Source of the DNA: Pseudomonadota bacterium | GTDB lineage: Bacteria > Pseudomonadota > Gammaproteobacteria > Burkholderiales > Burkholderiaceae | DNA: 8,377 bases | Reading direction: 5' to 3' | Assembly (NCBI GenBank): GCA_021778935.1 | Contig: JAJYBQ010000099.1 | Span: 1 to 8,377 of the forward strand | In this document: one piece after another, positions 1-6,082 of the stretch | Position numbering within the stretch: position 1 is the first letter of the stretch | Layout of the letters: each line of letters opens with the position of its first letter | The notes under the pieces: generated by a model | Database searches by the model: none | The model's input: the letters and a program-made list of their open reading frames with translations, nothing else | What the model was told of the DNA's origin: nothing | Translations under genes and position numbers: made by a program

Positions 1-537
1 ATCGAAATCGTCGTTCGGTCCGTAGGCGCTGTTGGGAATCACGGGAATGAATCGCTGCTCGCCCAATTGCCGGTTGTACGCGAGGCACAGAAAGACGCCC
101 GCAAGCTTCGAGATCGCGTAGGGAAGGCTGGTCGGCTCCGGCTTGCCGGACAACAGCGCGTCCTCGGCCATGGGCTGGGGACATTCGCGGGGATACATGC
201 ACGACGATCCGAAGAAAATCAGCTTCTTCACGTCGGCGTCGCGCGCCGCCTTCAGGACGGCGAGCTGGATCGCCAGGTTCTCGTCCATGAACTCCGCCGG
301 ATGCATCGTGTTCTCGACGATGCCGCCGACGCGGCCGGCCGCCATGACCACGAACTCGGGCCGCCGGGCGGCGAAGAAGCGCGCCACCGCGGCGGCATCG
401 CGCAGATCGAGTTCGCTGCGGGGCACGACAAGAAGGTTGTCGTGGCCGTGCTCGCGCAGACGGCGCAGCACCGCCGATCCGATCAGCCCGCGGTGGCCGG
501 CGACGAAGATCCGGGAAGACGCCTGCATCGCCGACAT
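1..537 (-). CDS. GDP-L-fucose synthase family NAD(P)-dependent epimerase/reductase, 3' part cut by the window edge
   Basis: This is a short-chain dehydrogenase/reductase-fold sugar-nucleotide enzyme, of which 179 N-terminal residues are visible. The sequence shows the Rossmann nucleotide loop GHRGLIG (residues 14-20), the catalytic Ser-Ser-Cys at 111-113 and YAISK with Tyr140 and Lys144. The Cys113-Tyr140 spacing of 27 equals that of Escherichia coli Fcl (Cys109-Tyr136). The family-typical stretches AAGRVGGI (66-73) and YGP (172-174) are also present. Fcl epimerises C3/C5 and reduces C4 of GDP-4-keto-6-deoxy-mannose; relatives such as DmhB act on GDP-4-keto-6-deoxy-heptose. The preceding gene is an HddA-like heptose kinase, so a heptose substrate is possible, but the sequence alone does not decide. 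The ATG overlaps the kinase TGA by one base (TGATG), suggesting translational coupling. No clear Shine-Dalgarno motif is seen, and Met4 is an alternative start. The last visible residues (NSAYGPNDD) differ from the usual NLYGP form. Family call is firm; substrate is inferred. Confidence 0.88.
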   Translation of the reverse strand, partial: MSAMQASSRIFVAGHRGLIGSAVLRRLREHGHDNLLVVPRSELDLRDAAAVARFFAARRPEFVVMAAGRVGGIVENTMHPAEFMDENLAIQLAVLKAARDADVKKLIFFGSSCMYPRECPQPMAEDALLSGKPEPTSLPYAISKLAGVFLCLAYNRQLGEQRFIPVIPNSAYGPNDDFD

Positions 538-1535
538 CAGGAAAGACCGCTGGGCTGGTACAGCACCACGCGGCTGCCGGTGCTCTCGAACTGGAACGGG
601 ACGTGGACCAGATTCTTCAGGCGCTCGCGCACGCGCGCCTGGAACTCCGGGCGCACGAACAGCAGCATGAAGCCGCCGCCGCCGGCGCCGAGCAGCTTGC
701 CGCCGAGCGCGCCGGCCCGCATCGCTTCGTCGTAGATTCCGTCGATCTCGGGCGTCGAAACCCGGTCGGACAGCGAGCGCTTGTGACGCCAGGCGTCATG
801 CAGGAGATGGCCGAAATCGTCGATCGGCGCGTGCGGCGAGTGCAGGATCTCGATCGCGTCGTCGACCATCGCCTGCATCTTCCGCAGCTCGGCCTCCCGC
901 TTGTCGAGATTTTCGATCTTCGATTTTGCGACCTCGGAGGCGATGCGCGAAAGGCCCGTGAAGCACAGCATCAAGGAGCCTTGCAGCTCGGCAAGGCGGT
1001 CCGGCGCCAGCACCACCGGAGCGACGTCGAAACTCCCGTCGCGGCGGAATTCGATGCGATTGAACCCTCCGTAGGCCGCCGAGACCTGATCCTGCGAACC
1101 GACGTTTTCGCGGATGATCTGCTGCTCGATGTGGATCGCGCTCTTCGCCAGATCTTCCTTCGTGATGTAGCGGCCCTCCATCGCGCTCAGGACATTGACG
1201 AGACCCACGGTGAACGAGGAACTGGACCCCAGTCCCGAACGCGCCGGAAGATCGCCGTCGTGGTGGATCTCCAGGCCGGTCGCGCTTCCCGCCCAGCCCA
1301 GGACCGCGCGGACGGATGGATGCTCGATTTCCTCGACCGTCTTGACGTTTTCGATGCGCGAATAGACGATCCGGTGCCGGTGCTCGAAAAACGGCGGCAG
1401 ATGCCGGCAGCTGATGTAGCAGTACTTGTTGATCGTGGTGGCCAGCACGGCGCCGCCATGGTGTCGATACCATGCCGGGTAGTCGGTGCCGCCGCCGAAG
1501 AAGGAGATCCGGAACGGGGTGCGGGTTACGATCAT
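537..1535 (-). CDS. GHMP-family sugar kinase, D-glycero-D-manno-heptose 7-phosphate kinase (HddA)-like
   Basis: The 332-residue protein is a full-length GHMP kinase. Motif 1 is RTPFRISFFGGGTDY (residues 5-19). The ATP-binding motif 2 is PARSGLGSSSS (97-107). Asp149 in VGSQDQ is the likely catalytic acidic residue. Motif 3 is the glycine-rich GGKLLGAGGGG (278-288). The N-terminal part (TDYPAWY, INKYCYISCR, LPPFFEHRHRIVY) closely resembles the HddA subgroup, which phosphorylates C1 of heptose 7-phosphate on the way to GDP-D-glycero-alpha-D-manno-heptose. The enzyme should be cytoplasmic. It starts 9 bases after the radical SAM stop, and its own stop overlaps the next start, so it is the middle gene of a tight operon. 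The region before the ATG has only a weak purine stretch (GAG). The partner isomerase (GmhA), phosphatase and guanylyltransferase (HddC) are not in the window and would be expected further left. GHMP kinase identity is firm; heptose specificity is inferred from resemblance. Confidence 0.9.
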   Translation of the reverse strand: MIVTRTPFRISFFGGGTDYPAWYRHHGGAVLATTINKYCYISCRHLPPFFEHRHRIVYSRIENVKTVEEIEHPSVRAVLGWAGSATGLEIHHDGDLPARSGLGSSSSFTVGLVNVLSAMEGRYITKEDLAKSAIHIEQQIIRENVGSQDQVSAAYGGFNRIEFRRDGSFDVAPVVLAPDRLAELQGSLMLCFTGLSRIASEVAKSKIENLDKREAELRKMQAMVDDAIEILHSPHAPIDDFGHLLHDAWRHKRSLSDRVSTPEIDGIYDEAMRAGALGGKLLGAGGGGFMLLFVRPEFQARVRERLKNLVHVPFQFESTGSRVVLYQPSGLS

Positions 1536-1544
1536 GGGTCGATC

Positions 1545-3059
1545 TCACGCACAAGCGATTTCGGCGGCGGACTCCTCGAGGAGTTTCCGCTTCAGCCGGA
1601 CTTCCGTCATCGCCGCCAGATGCGCGACGACGTCGGGGCCGAATTTCCGCCGGACCATGTCGAGGTAGCGCGGGTTGGTGAAATACGTCCGGAACGCCTC
1701 GTCGCGGAACCGAAGCACTTCGGCGGCGCCCAACGCTTCCGTTCGCAGGGGCATGGTTTCATAGCTGTGCTGCGAGTACCCGATCCACGAGGCCGGCAGT
1801 TCCCAGCCGTTCCGGGCCGCCGCCGCGTACAGCTTCGAGCCGGGATAGGCCATCGCGCAATAGAAATTCGCGAACTCGCAATTCGCTTCGATCGCCAGGT
1901 CCAGCGTCTCCTGCATCGACTCGCGGGTGTCGTCGGGCAGCCCGAAGATGTAGTTGCCGATGACATGGATGCCGGCAGCCTGGATGTCCCGGACGACCTT
2001 CAGGATGTCGGTCGATCCGAACCGGCCCTTCTCGACGCCGTCGCGAACATGCCTGCTGCCCGACTCGATGCCCAGCGCCAGCCACCGGAAACCGGCCCGG
2101 CGGAGTTTGCCCAGGAATTCGTCCTTGATGGAGTCGACGCGCGCGTAGGCCCAGATATTGAGGTCGTAACCGCGTTCGATGATCCGGTCGCAGATGCCGA
2201 GGACGTGCGCACGGTTCAACACGAACATCTCGTCGACGAATTTGATGTTCTTGACGCCGTATTTGGTCACGAGGAGGTCGATTTCCCGAATCACCGTGTC
2301 GGGCGACCACATCCGGTACGACGACTTGCCGAACGGTGCGTTGATGCAGCAGAACGAACACTTGTACGGACACCCGAGACTCGTGTGCATCGAGGCGTAG
2401 GGTTGACGGGCATGGATATCGTCGAAGCAATGCCAGTTGTGCGCCCGGTACTTGTCCATCGGCAGCAGGTCCCAGGCAACCCCGGGCATCTCGGCATCGA
2501 GGTCCTCCATCAACGGGGCCGGCGGATTCGACAGGATCACGTCGGACGCCCGGTACCAAAGGCTGGGGACGTCGGGGAATCGCTTCGCGCCCGTCTTGAG
2601 CGCCTTGGCCGTGAGCAGGATCGTTTCCGGTCCCTCGCGGTCGCAGACGAAATCGATCGCCTCCTCCCGCATGGTGCGTTCGGGCAGGGCGGCGGGATGG
2701 GTTCCCGTCATCATGATCCGCAGGTCCGCATCCCGCGCCTTCAGGGCACGACAGGTCTCGCCCGCCGCAGGCATGTTCTGCGTCGAGGCCGAAGGCTGGA
2801 ATCCATAGACGACCATGACGACCAGCGTCGGGCGGTAGCGGCTCAGAATATGTTCGGCGACCTGGTCCGGGCTGAGATTGTGCGCAGGCGCGTCGACGAT
2901 GGCGACGGTCAGCCCCTTGTTCCGCACATAGGTGGCGAACAAGCCCGCCAGGGAAGGCGGTTCAATGGCCGAGAATTCATTGGCGAGCGATTGATACACC
3001 GCCTGGCGGCTGCCCGGATTTACCAGAACCACATCGATCGGTTCGCGCCCTGCTGTCAT
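1545..3059 (-). CDS. B12-binding-domain radical SAM protein, function unknown, in a sugar-nucleotide operon
   Basis: The 504-residue protein has two recognisable parts. Residues about 8-150 look like the N-terminal cobalamin-binding-type domain of class B radical SAM enzymes: a first beta strand VVLVNPG, a second IVDAPAHN, then VVYGFQPSASTQNMPAAGE (84-102) and a TGTHPAALPERT segment (118-129). No DxHxxG motif is present, as is usual for this group. From about 222 follows the radical SAM core: CPYKCSFC gives the 4Fe-4S ligands Cys230, Cys234 and Cys237, FVDEMF lies at 274-279 and LGIESGS at 329-335. The start ATG is preceded by GGGAGG five to six bases away. It leads the kinase and reductase genes, with a 9-base gap to the kinase. 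Known relatives include methyltransferases (Fom3, GenK) and cyclases or oxidoreductases (BchE); I cannot assign this one. A role in altering a GDP-heptose or another polysaccharide building block is an inference from context. Confidence 0.85.
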   Translation of the reverse strand: MTAGREPIDVVLVNPGSRQAVYQSLANEFSAIEPPSLAGLFATYVRNKGLTVAIVDAPAHNLSPDQVAEHILSRYRPTLVVMVVYGFQPSASTQNMPAAGETCRALKARDADLRIMMTGTHPAALPERTMREEAIDFVCDREGPETILLTAKALKTGAKRFPDVPSLWYRASDVILSNPPAPLMEDLDAEMPGVAWDLLPMDKYRAHNWHCFDDIHARQPYASMHTSLGCPYKCSFCCINAPFGKSSYRMWSPDTVIREIDLLVTKYGVKNIKFVDEMFVLNRAHVLGICDRIIERGYDLNIWAYARVDSIKDEFLGKLRRAGFRWLALGIESGSRHVRDGVEKGRFGSTDILKVVRDIQAAGIHVIGNYIFGLPDDTRESMQETLDLAIEANCEFANFYCAMAYPGSKLYAAAARNGWELPASWIGYSQHSYETMPLRTEALGAAEVLRFRDEAFRTYFTNPRYLDMVRRKFGPDVVAHLAAMTEVRLKRKLLEESAAEIACA

Positions 3060-3326
3060 TCATCCCTCCCGCCTCGCCGCGGCGACGCGGATCGGCAATA
3101 ACCCACCCCAACGGGAGTCGACAGGCGGCGAAATCGACGCGACCGCCCGGCGTCGCCTCGTTTCGGAGATCAAGGCTCGATGGATTCCGATCGGACGCGC
3201 GCGACACCCCACTCGCTGGCGAGAAGAATAACGGGCGATTGCGCGCCGGTATGCGCAGAAATGCCGCCGGAGCCGGGCCCACCTCGGAGGAACGGTGGAA
3301 CCGCGGCCGCGCCGATGCCGGCGCCG
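3060..3326. other. Intergenic junction between the PHB locus and the polysaccharide operon
   Basis: I see no convincing gene in these 267 bases. Several short GC-rich inverted repeats are present: 3077-3081 with 3086-3090, 3139-3143 with 3152-3156, 3279-3283 with 3294-3298, and 3309-3313 with 3320-3324, the last two bases-scale distance beyond the phaR stop. None is followed by a T-run on the minus strand, so none is a convincing intrinsic terminator. The promoter of the polysaccharide operon should lie here. No clear sigma-70 -35/-10 pair is visible, and only a weak sigma-54-like match at 3095-3108 was found. AT-richer patches occur near 3096-3103 and 3222-3232. Confidence 0.6.
3065..3069 (-). 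promoter_or_regulatory. Shine-Dalgarno site of the radical SAM gene
   Basis: On the minus strand GGAGG lies five bases before the ATG at 3059. A second ATG at 3063-3061 is out of frame (ATGAATGA), so the site supports the 3059 start. Confidence 0.6.
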
Positions 3327-3902
3327 TCAGCCGTCCTTCTTTTCCGGCTCGGGCTGGGGCTTGGATTCCGGCTTGACCGACGCCGCGAAGGGGAACACCG
3401 AGAACATCGAGCGCGCCTGGCTCTGCATGTTCTCCTGCATCTGCACGAAGAGGTTCTTGCTCTGCTCGATGTAGCTCGACATCATCGTCTGGATCATCGG
3501 CGCCTGCAGATGCAGGAACTGCGTCCAGGCTTCGGGCCCGATGCGGTTGTTGTCGTAGAACGCGCGGCTCTGTTCCTGGAGCTTCTGCTGGATCTCGATG
3601 AACGCCTGGACGTTCTTCTCCAGATAGGAGCCCATCATCCCCTGCATGGTGTTGCCGTAGAAGCGGATGATCTGGCAGAGCACCGGCGAGGTGAACATCG
3701 GCGCGCCCTCCTGCTCCTCTTCGAGGATGATCTGCAGCAGGATGCAGCGGGTGAGGTCTTCCGCGGACTTCGCATCGACCACCTGGAACTCCACCTGATC
3801 CAGCACGAGCTGCTTGACGTCGGCCAGCGTGATGTAGCTGCTGGTCTGGGTGTCGTACAGGCGGCGATTCGGGTACTTCTTGATGATGCGCGTCGCACTC
3901 AT
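3327..3902 (-). CDS. phaR: Polyhydroxyalkanoate synthesis repressor PhaR
   Basis: The 191-residue protein is a cytoplasmic regulator that binds DNA upstream of phasin genes and its own gene, and is released by nascent PHB. The N-terminal PHB_acc_N domain covers residues about 4-64, with the hallmark IIKKYPNRRLYDT (6-18) and SYITLADVKQLV (22-33). Two PHB/PHA accumulation repeats follow, about 68-107 (FTSPVLCQIIRFYGN) and 123-160 (PEAWTQFLHLQAP), and then a Pro/Lys/Glu-rich tail (177-191). The length matches the usual 180-200 residues. An in-frame TAG lies four codons before the ATG at 3902, so no upstream start is possible. The only purine match, AGG, directly abuts the ATG, which is unusually close for a Shine-Dalgarno site and suggests modest translation. 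It follows phaB after 101 bases, the standard phaCAB-phaR order. No phasin gene is in the window. Confidence 0.95.
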   Translation of the reverse strand: MSATRIIKKYPNRRLYDTQTSSYITLADVKQLVLDQVEFQVVDAKSAEDLTRCILLQIILEEEQEGAPMFTSPVLCQIIRFYGNTMQGMMGSYLEKNVQAFIEIQQKLQEQSRAFYDNNRIGPEAWTQFLHLQAPMIQTMMSSYIEQSKNLFVQMQENMQSQARSMFSVFPFAASVKPESKPQPEPEKKDG

Positions 3903-3971
3903 CCTGGCAGTCTACCCCAACCAGGGGAATGGGAATCCTTGACCAGGCAAGCAAAGGAGGTCCCTGCGCGG

Positions 3972-3996
3972 CACCCTGCCCTCCCCCTCCGGGGGA
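3972..3996 (-). repeat. Degenerate third copy of the short palindromic element, downstream of phaB
   Basis: The plus strand shows CACCCTGCCCTCCCCC (3972-3987), closely matching the core of the two better copies. It includes a 6-bp inverted repeat TCCCCC/GGGGGA (3982-3987 with 3991-3996) around a 3-base loop. It begins eight bases beyond the phaB stop. No T-run follows on the minus strand, so it may mark the 3' end of the phaB message or protect it rather than be a classical terminator. Confidence 0.5.
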
Positions 3997-4003
3997 CGGA
4001 AGA

Positions 4004-4738
4004 TCACTGCATGTGCATGCCGCCATTCACCGGGTAGATCGCTCCGGTGGCAAACGCCGCATCGTCGCCGGTGAGCCAGGCGACGATGGCGGCGATCTCC
4101 TCGGGCCGGCCCAGGCGCTTGACGGGAATGGCCTGCACCAGCTTGTCCCGCACGTCTTCGCGGATCGCCATGACCATTTCGGTGGCGATGTAGCCGGGGG
4201 CGACGGTGTTGACGGTCACGCCCTTGCCCGCCATCTCCTGCGCCAGCGCCATGGTGAAGCCGTGCACGCCGGCCTTGGCGGCGGAATAGTTGGTCTGGCC
4301 GAACTGGCCCTTCTGGCCGTTGATCGAGGAGATGTTGACGATGCGGCCCCAGCCGCGCTCGGCCATGCCGTCGATCACCTGCCTGGTGACGATGAAGAGT
4401 CCGGTGAGATTGGTGTCGATGACCGCCCGCCATTCGGCGAGGGTCATCTTGCGGAAGACCGCATCGCGGGTGATGCCGGCGTTGTTGACGAGAATGTCGA
4501 CGCGGCCGAATTCGTCGTGGACGCGATCGAAGGCCGCCTTGGCGGCGTCCCAGTCGGTGATGTCGGCATGCGACAAGGTGAAGCGGTAGCCGTCGGCCCG
4601 CTGGGCGGCAAGCCAGCCTTCGCCGTCGGTGTTGGGGCCGCAACCGGCGATCACGGTGTGGCCGAGGTCATGGAGCTTGCGGCAGATGGCGGTGCCGATG
4701 CCGCCGCAGCCGCCGGTGACGTAGGCGATCTTGTTCAT
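4004..4738 (-). CDS. phaB: Acetoacetyl-CoA reductase, NADPH-dependent
   Basis: The 244-residue classical short-chain dehydrogenase/reductase converts acetoacetyl-CoA to (R)-3-hydroxybutyryl-CoA with NADPH, the second step of PHB synthesis. The cofactor loop TGGCGGIG lies at 8-15, NNAG at 85-88, and the catalytic triad is Ser138 (NISSINGQ), Tyr151 and Lys155 (YSAAK). The segment GRIVNISSINGQKGQFGQTN (131-150) is almost identical to the C. necator enzyme, and the protein ends in GGMHMQ like its GGLHMG. AGCGPN (31-36) after the second beta strand fits the NADPH-preferring PhaB subgroup. The frame stays open upstream to 4882, but the ATG at 4738 has a good AGGA Shine-Dalgarno site six bases away and starts exactly where the family starts. 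It follows phaA after 34 bases and is almost certainly co-transcribed with it. Other FabG-type reductases share the fold, but the substrate-region match and position make PhaB near certain. Confidence 0.97.
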   Translation of the reverse strand: MNKIAYVTGGCGGIGTAICRKLHDLGHTVIAGCGPNTDGEGWLAAQRADGYRFTLSHADITDWDAAKAAFDRVHDEFGRVDILVNNAGITRDAVFRKMTLAEWRAVIDTNLTGLFIVTRQVIDGMAERGWGRIVNISSINGQKGQFGQTNYSAAKAGVHGFTMALAQEMAGKGVTVNTVAPGYIATEMVMAIREDVRDKLVQAIPVKRLGRPEEIAAIVAWLTGDDAAFATGAIYPVNGGMHMQ

Positions 4739-4744
4739 CGATGG

Positions 4745-4748
4745 TCCT
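4745..4748 (-). promoter_or_regulatory. Shine-Dalgarno site fixing the phaB start
   Basis: AGGA on the minus strand lies six bases before the ATG at 4738. It decides against the longer in-frame reading from 4882, whose 48 extra residues would overlap the end of phaA and have no counterpart in PhaB. Confidence 0.65.
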
Positions 4749-4772
4749 GTGATGGAAGAGGGGTAGGGAAGA

Positions 4773-6002
4773 TCAGTTCCGTTCCACCGCCAGGGCGACT
4801 CCCATGCCGCCGCCGATGCAGAGGGAAGCGAGGCCGCGCCGGGCAGCACGCGCTTCACCGCCCGATTCACCGCCTGATTCACGACATTGCCCGCTCCGGC
4901 GCGCCATTTCGTGCAGAAGCGTGACGAGGATCCGGCAGCCGGATGCGCCGATGGGGTGGCCGAGGGCGATGGCGCCGCCGTTGACGTTGACGCGAGCGGG
5001 ATCCCAGTCCATTTCGCGATTCACCGCGCAGGCCTGGGCGGCAAAGGCTTCGTTGATCTCGAGCAGGTCGAGGTCCTGCGCGCGCCAGCCGGTCTTCGCC
5101 AAGGCGCGGCGCACGGCGGGCACAGGCCCCATGCCCATCACGCGCGGCTCCACGCCCGCGGCGGCGAAGCCGGCGATGCGGGCGAGCACGGGCGCGCCGA
5201 GTTCGCGGGCGTGCGCCGCGGTCGTGACGACCACCGCGGCGGCGCCGTCGTTGATGCCCGATGCGTTGCCCGCGGTGACGGTGCCGTCGCGCTCGAACAC
5301 CGGGCGCAAGGCGGCGAGGGTTTCGGTCGTCGTGGCCGGGCGGATGGTCTCGTCTTCGGCAAACGGCACTGCCTCGCCGTTCTTCTGCGGCAGCGGCACC
5401 GCGACGATCTCGTCGCGGAAGCGGCCGGCCTGCTGCGCGGCGCCGGCCTTGCGCTGCGAGGCGGCGGCGAATTCGTCCTGCATCGCGCGCGAAACGCCGT
5501 ATTCGCGGGCGACGTTCTCCGCGGTGATACCCATGTGCACGTCGTCGAACGCGTCCCAGAGACCATCCCGGATCATGCTGTCGAGCAGCGTGGCATCGCC
5601 CATGCGCAAACCGTTCCGCGCGCCGGCGAGCAGATGCGGCGCCCGGCTCATGCTCTCCTGCCCGCCGGCCACGACCACGCGCGCGTCGCCGTTGGCGACG
5701 GCCTGCGCGGCGAGCATCACGGCGCGCAGGCCGCTGCCGCAGACCTGATTGACCGTCATGGCCGGGACGCCCACCGGCACGCCGGCACGCACCGCCGCCT
5801 GGCGCGCCGGGTTCTGTCCCGCGCCGGCGGTGAGCACCTGGCCGAGAATGACTTCGTCGACCGCGTCCGGCGCGATCCGCGCGCGGGCGATCGCTTCGCG
5901 CACGACGATCGCGCCGAGATCGGCCGCGGCGTGGCGCGACAGGCTGCCGCCGAACTTGCCGATGGGGGTGCGGACGGCGGAGAGAATGACGATTTCGGTC
6001 AT
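4773..6002 (-). CDS. phaA: Acetyl-CoA C-acetyltransferase (beta-ketothiolase) of PHB synthesis
   Basis: The 409-residue biosynthetic thiolase condenses two acetyl-CoA to acetoacetyl-CoA. It begins MTEIVILSAVRTPIGKFGG, has the acylated Cys88 in NQVCGSG (86-91), the motif NEAFAAQA (317-324), His349 in GGAIALGHPIGASG (342-355), and the second catalytic Cys395 in CIGGGMG (395-401). The usual family length is about 391-394. The extra residues lie at about 370-385 (SGQCRESGGESGGEA), just before the conserved RGLASLCIGGG block, and are partly encoded by a 12-bp tandem repeat. Catalytic residues are intact, so activity is likely kept. The frame is open upstream to 6101, but those 33 residues are repeat-derived. 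The ATG at 6002 has AGGA six bases away and matches the family start. It sits 43 bases after phaC and 34 before phaB. Confidence 0.96.
   Translation of the reverse strand: MTEIVILSAVRTPIGKFGGSLSRHAAADLGAIVVREAIARARIAPDAVDEVILGQVLTAGAGQNPARQAAVRAGVPVGVPAMTVNQVCGSGLRAVMLAAQAVANGDARVVVAGGQESMSRAPHLLAGARNGLRMGDATLLDSMIRDGLWDAFDDVHMGITAENVAREYGVSRAMQDEFAAASQRKAGAAQQAGRFRDEIVAVPLPQKNGEAVPFAEDETIRPATTTETLAALRPVFERDGTVTAGNASGINDGAAAVVVTTAAHARELGAPVLARIAGFAAAGVEPRVMGMGPVPAVRRALAKTGWRAQDLDLLEINEAFAAQACAVNREMDWDPARVNVNGGAIALGHPIGASGCRILVTLLHEMARRSGQCRESGGESGGEARAARRGLASLCIGGGMGVALAVERN
4854..4882. repeat. 12-bp direct tandem repeat inside phaA (2.4 units)
   Basis: On the plus strand the unit TTCACCGCCCGA (4854-4865) is followed by TTCACCGCCTGA (4866-4877), one mismatch, and a partial third unit TTCAC (4878-4882). 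It keeps the phaA frame and encodes a Gly/Glu/Ser-rich stretch (ESGGESGGE) inside the thiolase. Confidence 0.85.
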
Positions 6003-6008
6003 GTTCGT

Positions 6009-6012
6009 TCCT
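6009..6012 (-). promoter_or_regulatory. Shine-Dalgarno site fixing the phaA start
   Basis: AGGA on the minus strand lies six bases before the ATG at 6002. It supports that start over the in-frame ATGs near 6101-6098, which would add residues read from the palindromic element. Confidence 0.65.
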
Positions 6013-6041
6013 GCAGGGTTATTCGTTTCGATGCTGCGGGC

Positions 6042-6082
6042 GCCCTCACCCCCGCCCTCTCCCGCCGTCGCGGGAGAGGGGG
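6042..6082 (-). repeat. Short palindromic element at the 3' end of phaC
   Basis: A perfect 11-bp inverted repeat (CCCTCTCCCGC at 6055-6065 with its complement at 6070-6080) surrounds a 4-base loop. Read on the minus strand it is followed by GGGGGTGAGGGC, whose TGA (6048-6046) is the phaC stop codon. The 24 bases at 6042-6065 match those at 7795-7818 in 21 positions, in the same orientation. No T-run follows. A hairpin here in the phaC-phaA message could shape mRNA stability or partial termination. Confidence 0.85.

Noticed and set aside
603..3101. 832-residue open frame on the plus strand
   Set aside because: It is antisense to the radical SAM and kinase genes, has no family motifs and an Arg/His/Asp-rich composition typical of frames opposite GC-rich genes.
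3309..3324. Intrinsic terminator after phaR
   Set aside because: Only a 5-bp GC stem (GCGCC/GGCGC) with no T-run on the minus strand; too weak to call.
4008..4020. TGCATGTGCATGC as a PhaR operator upstream of phaR
   Set aside because: It lies in the phaB coding end (GMHMQ) and is explained by the conserved C-terminal residues; TGC-rich resemblance alone is not enough.
4739..4882. 48-residue N-terminal extension of PhaB
   Set aside because: It overlaps the end of phaA in another frame; the ATG at 4738 has a well-spaced AGGA and matches the family start.
3929..4924. Plus-strand gene suggested by AAAGGAGGT at 3953-3961
   Set aside because: The ribosome-site-like sequence is inside the frame, not before its start, and the rest is antisense to phaB.
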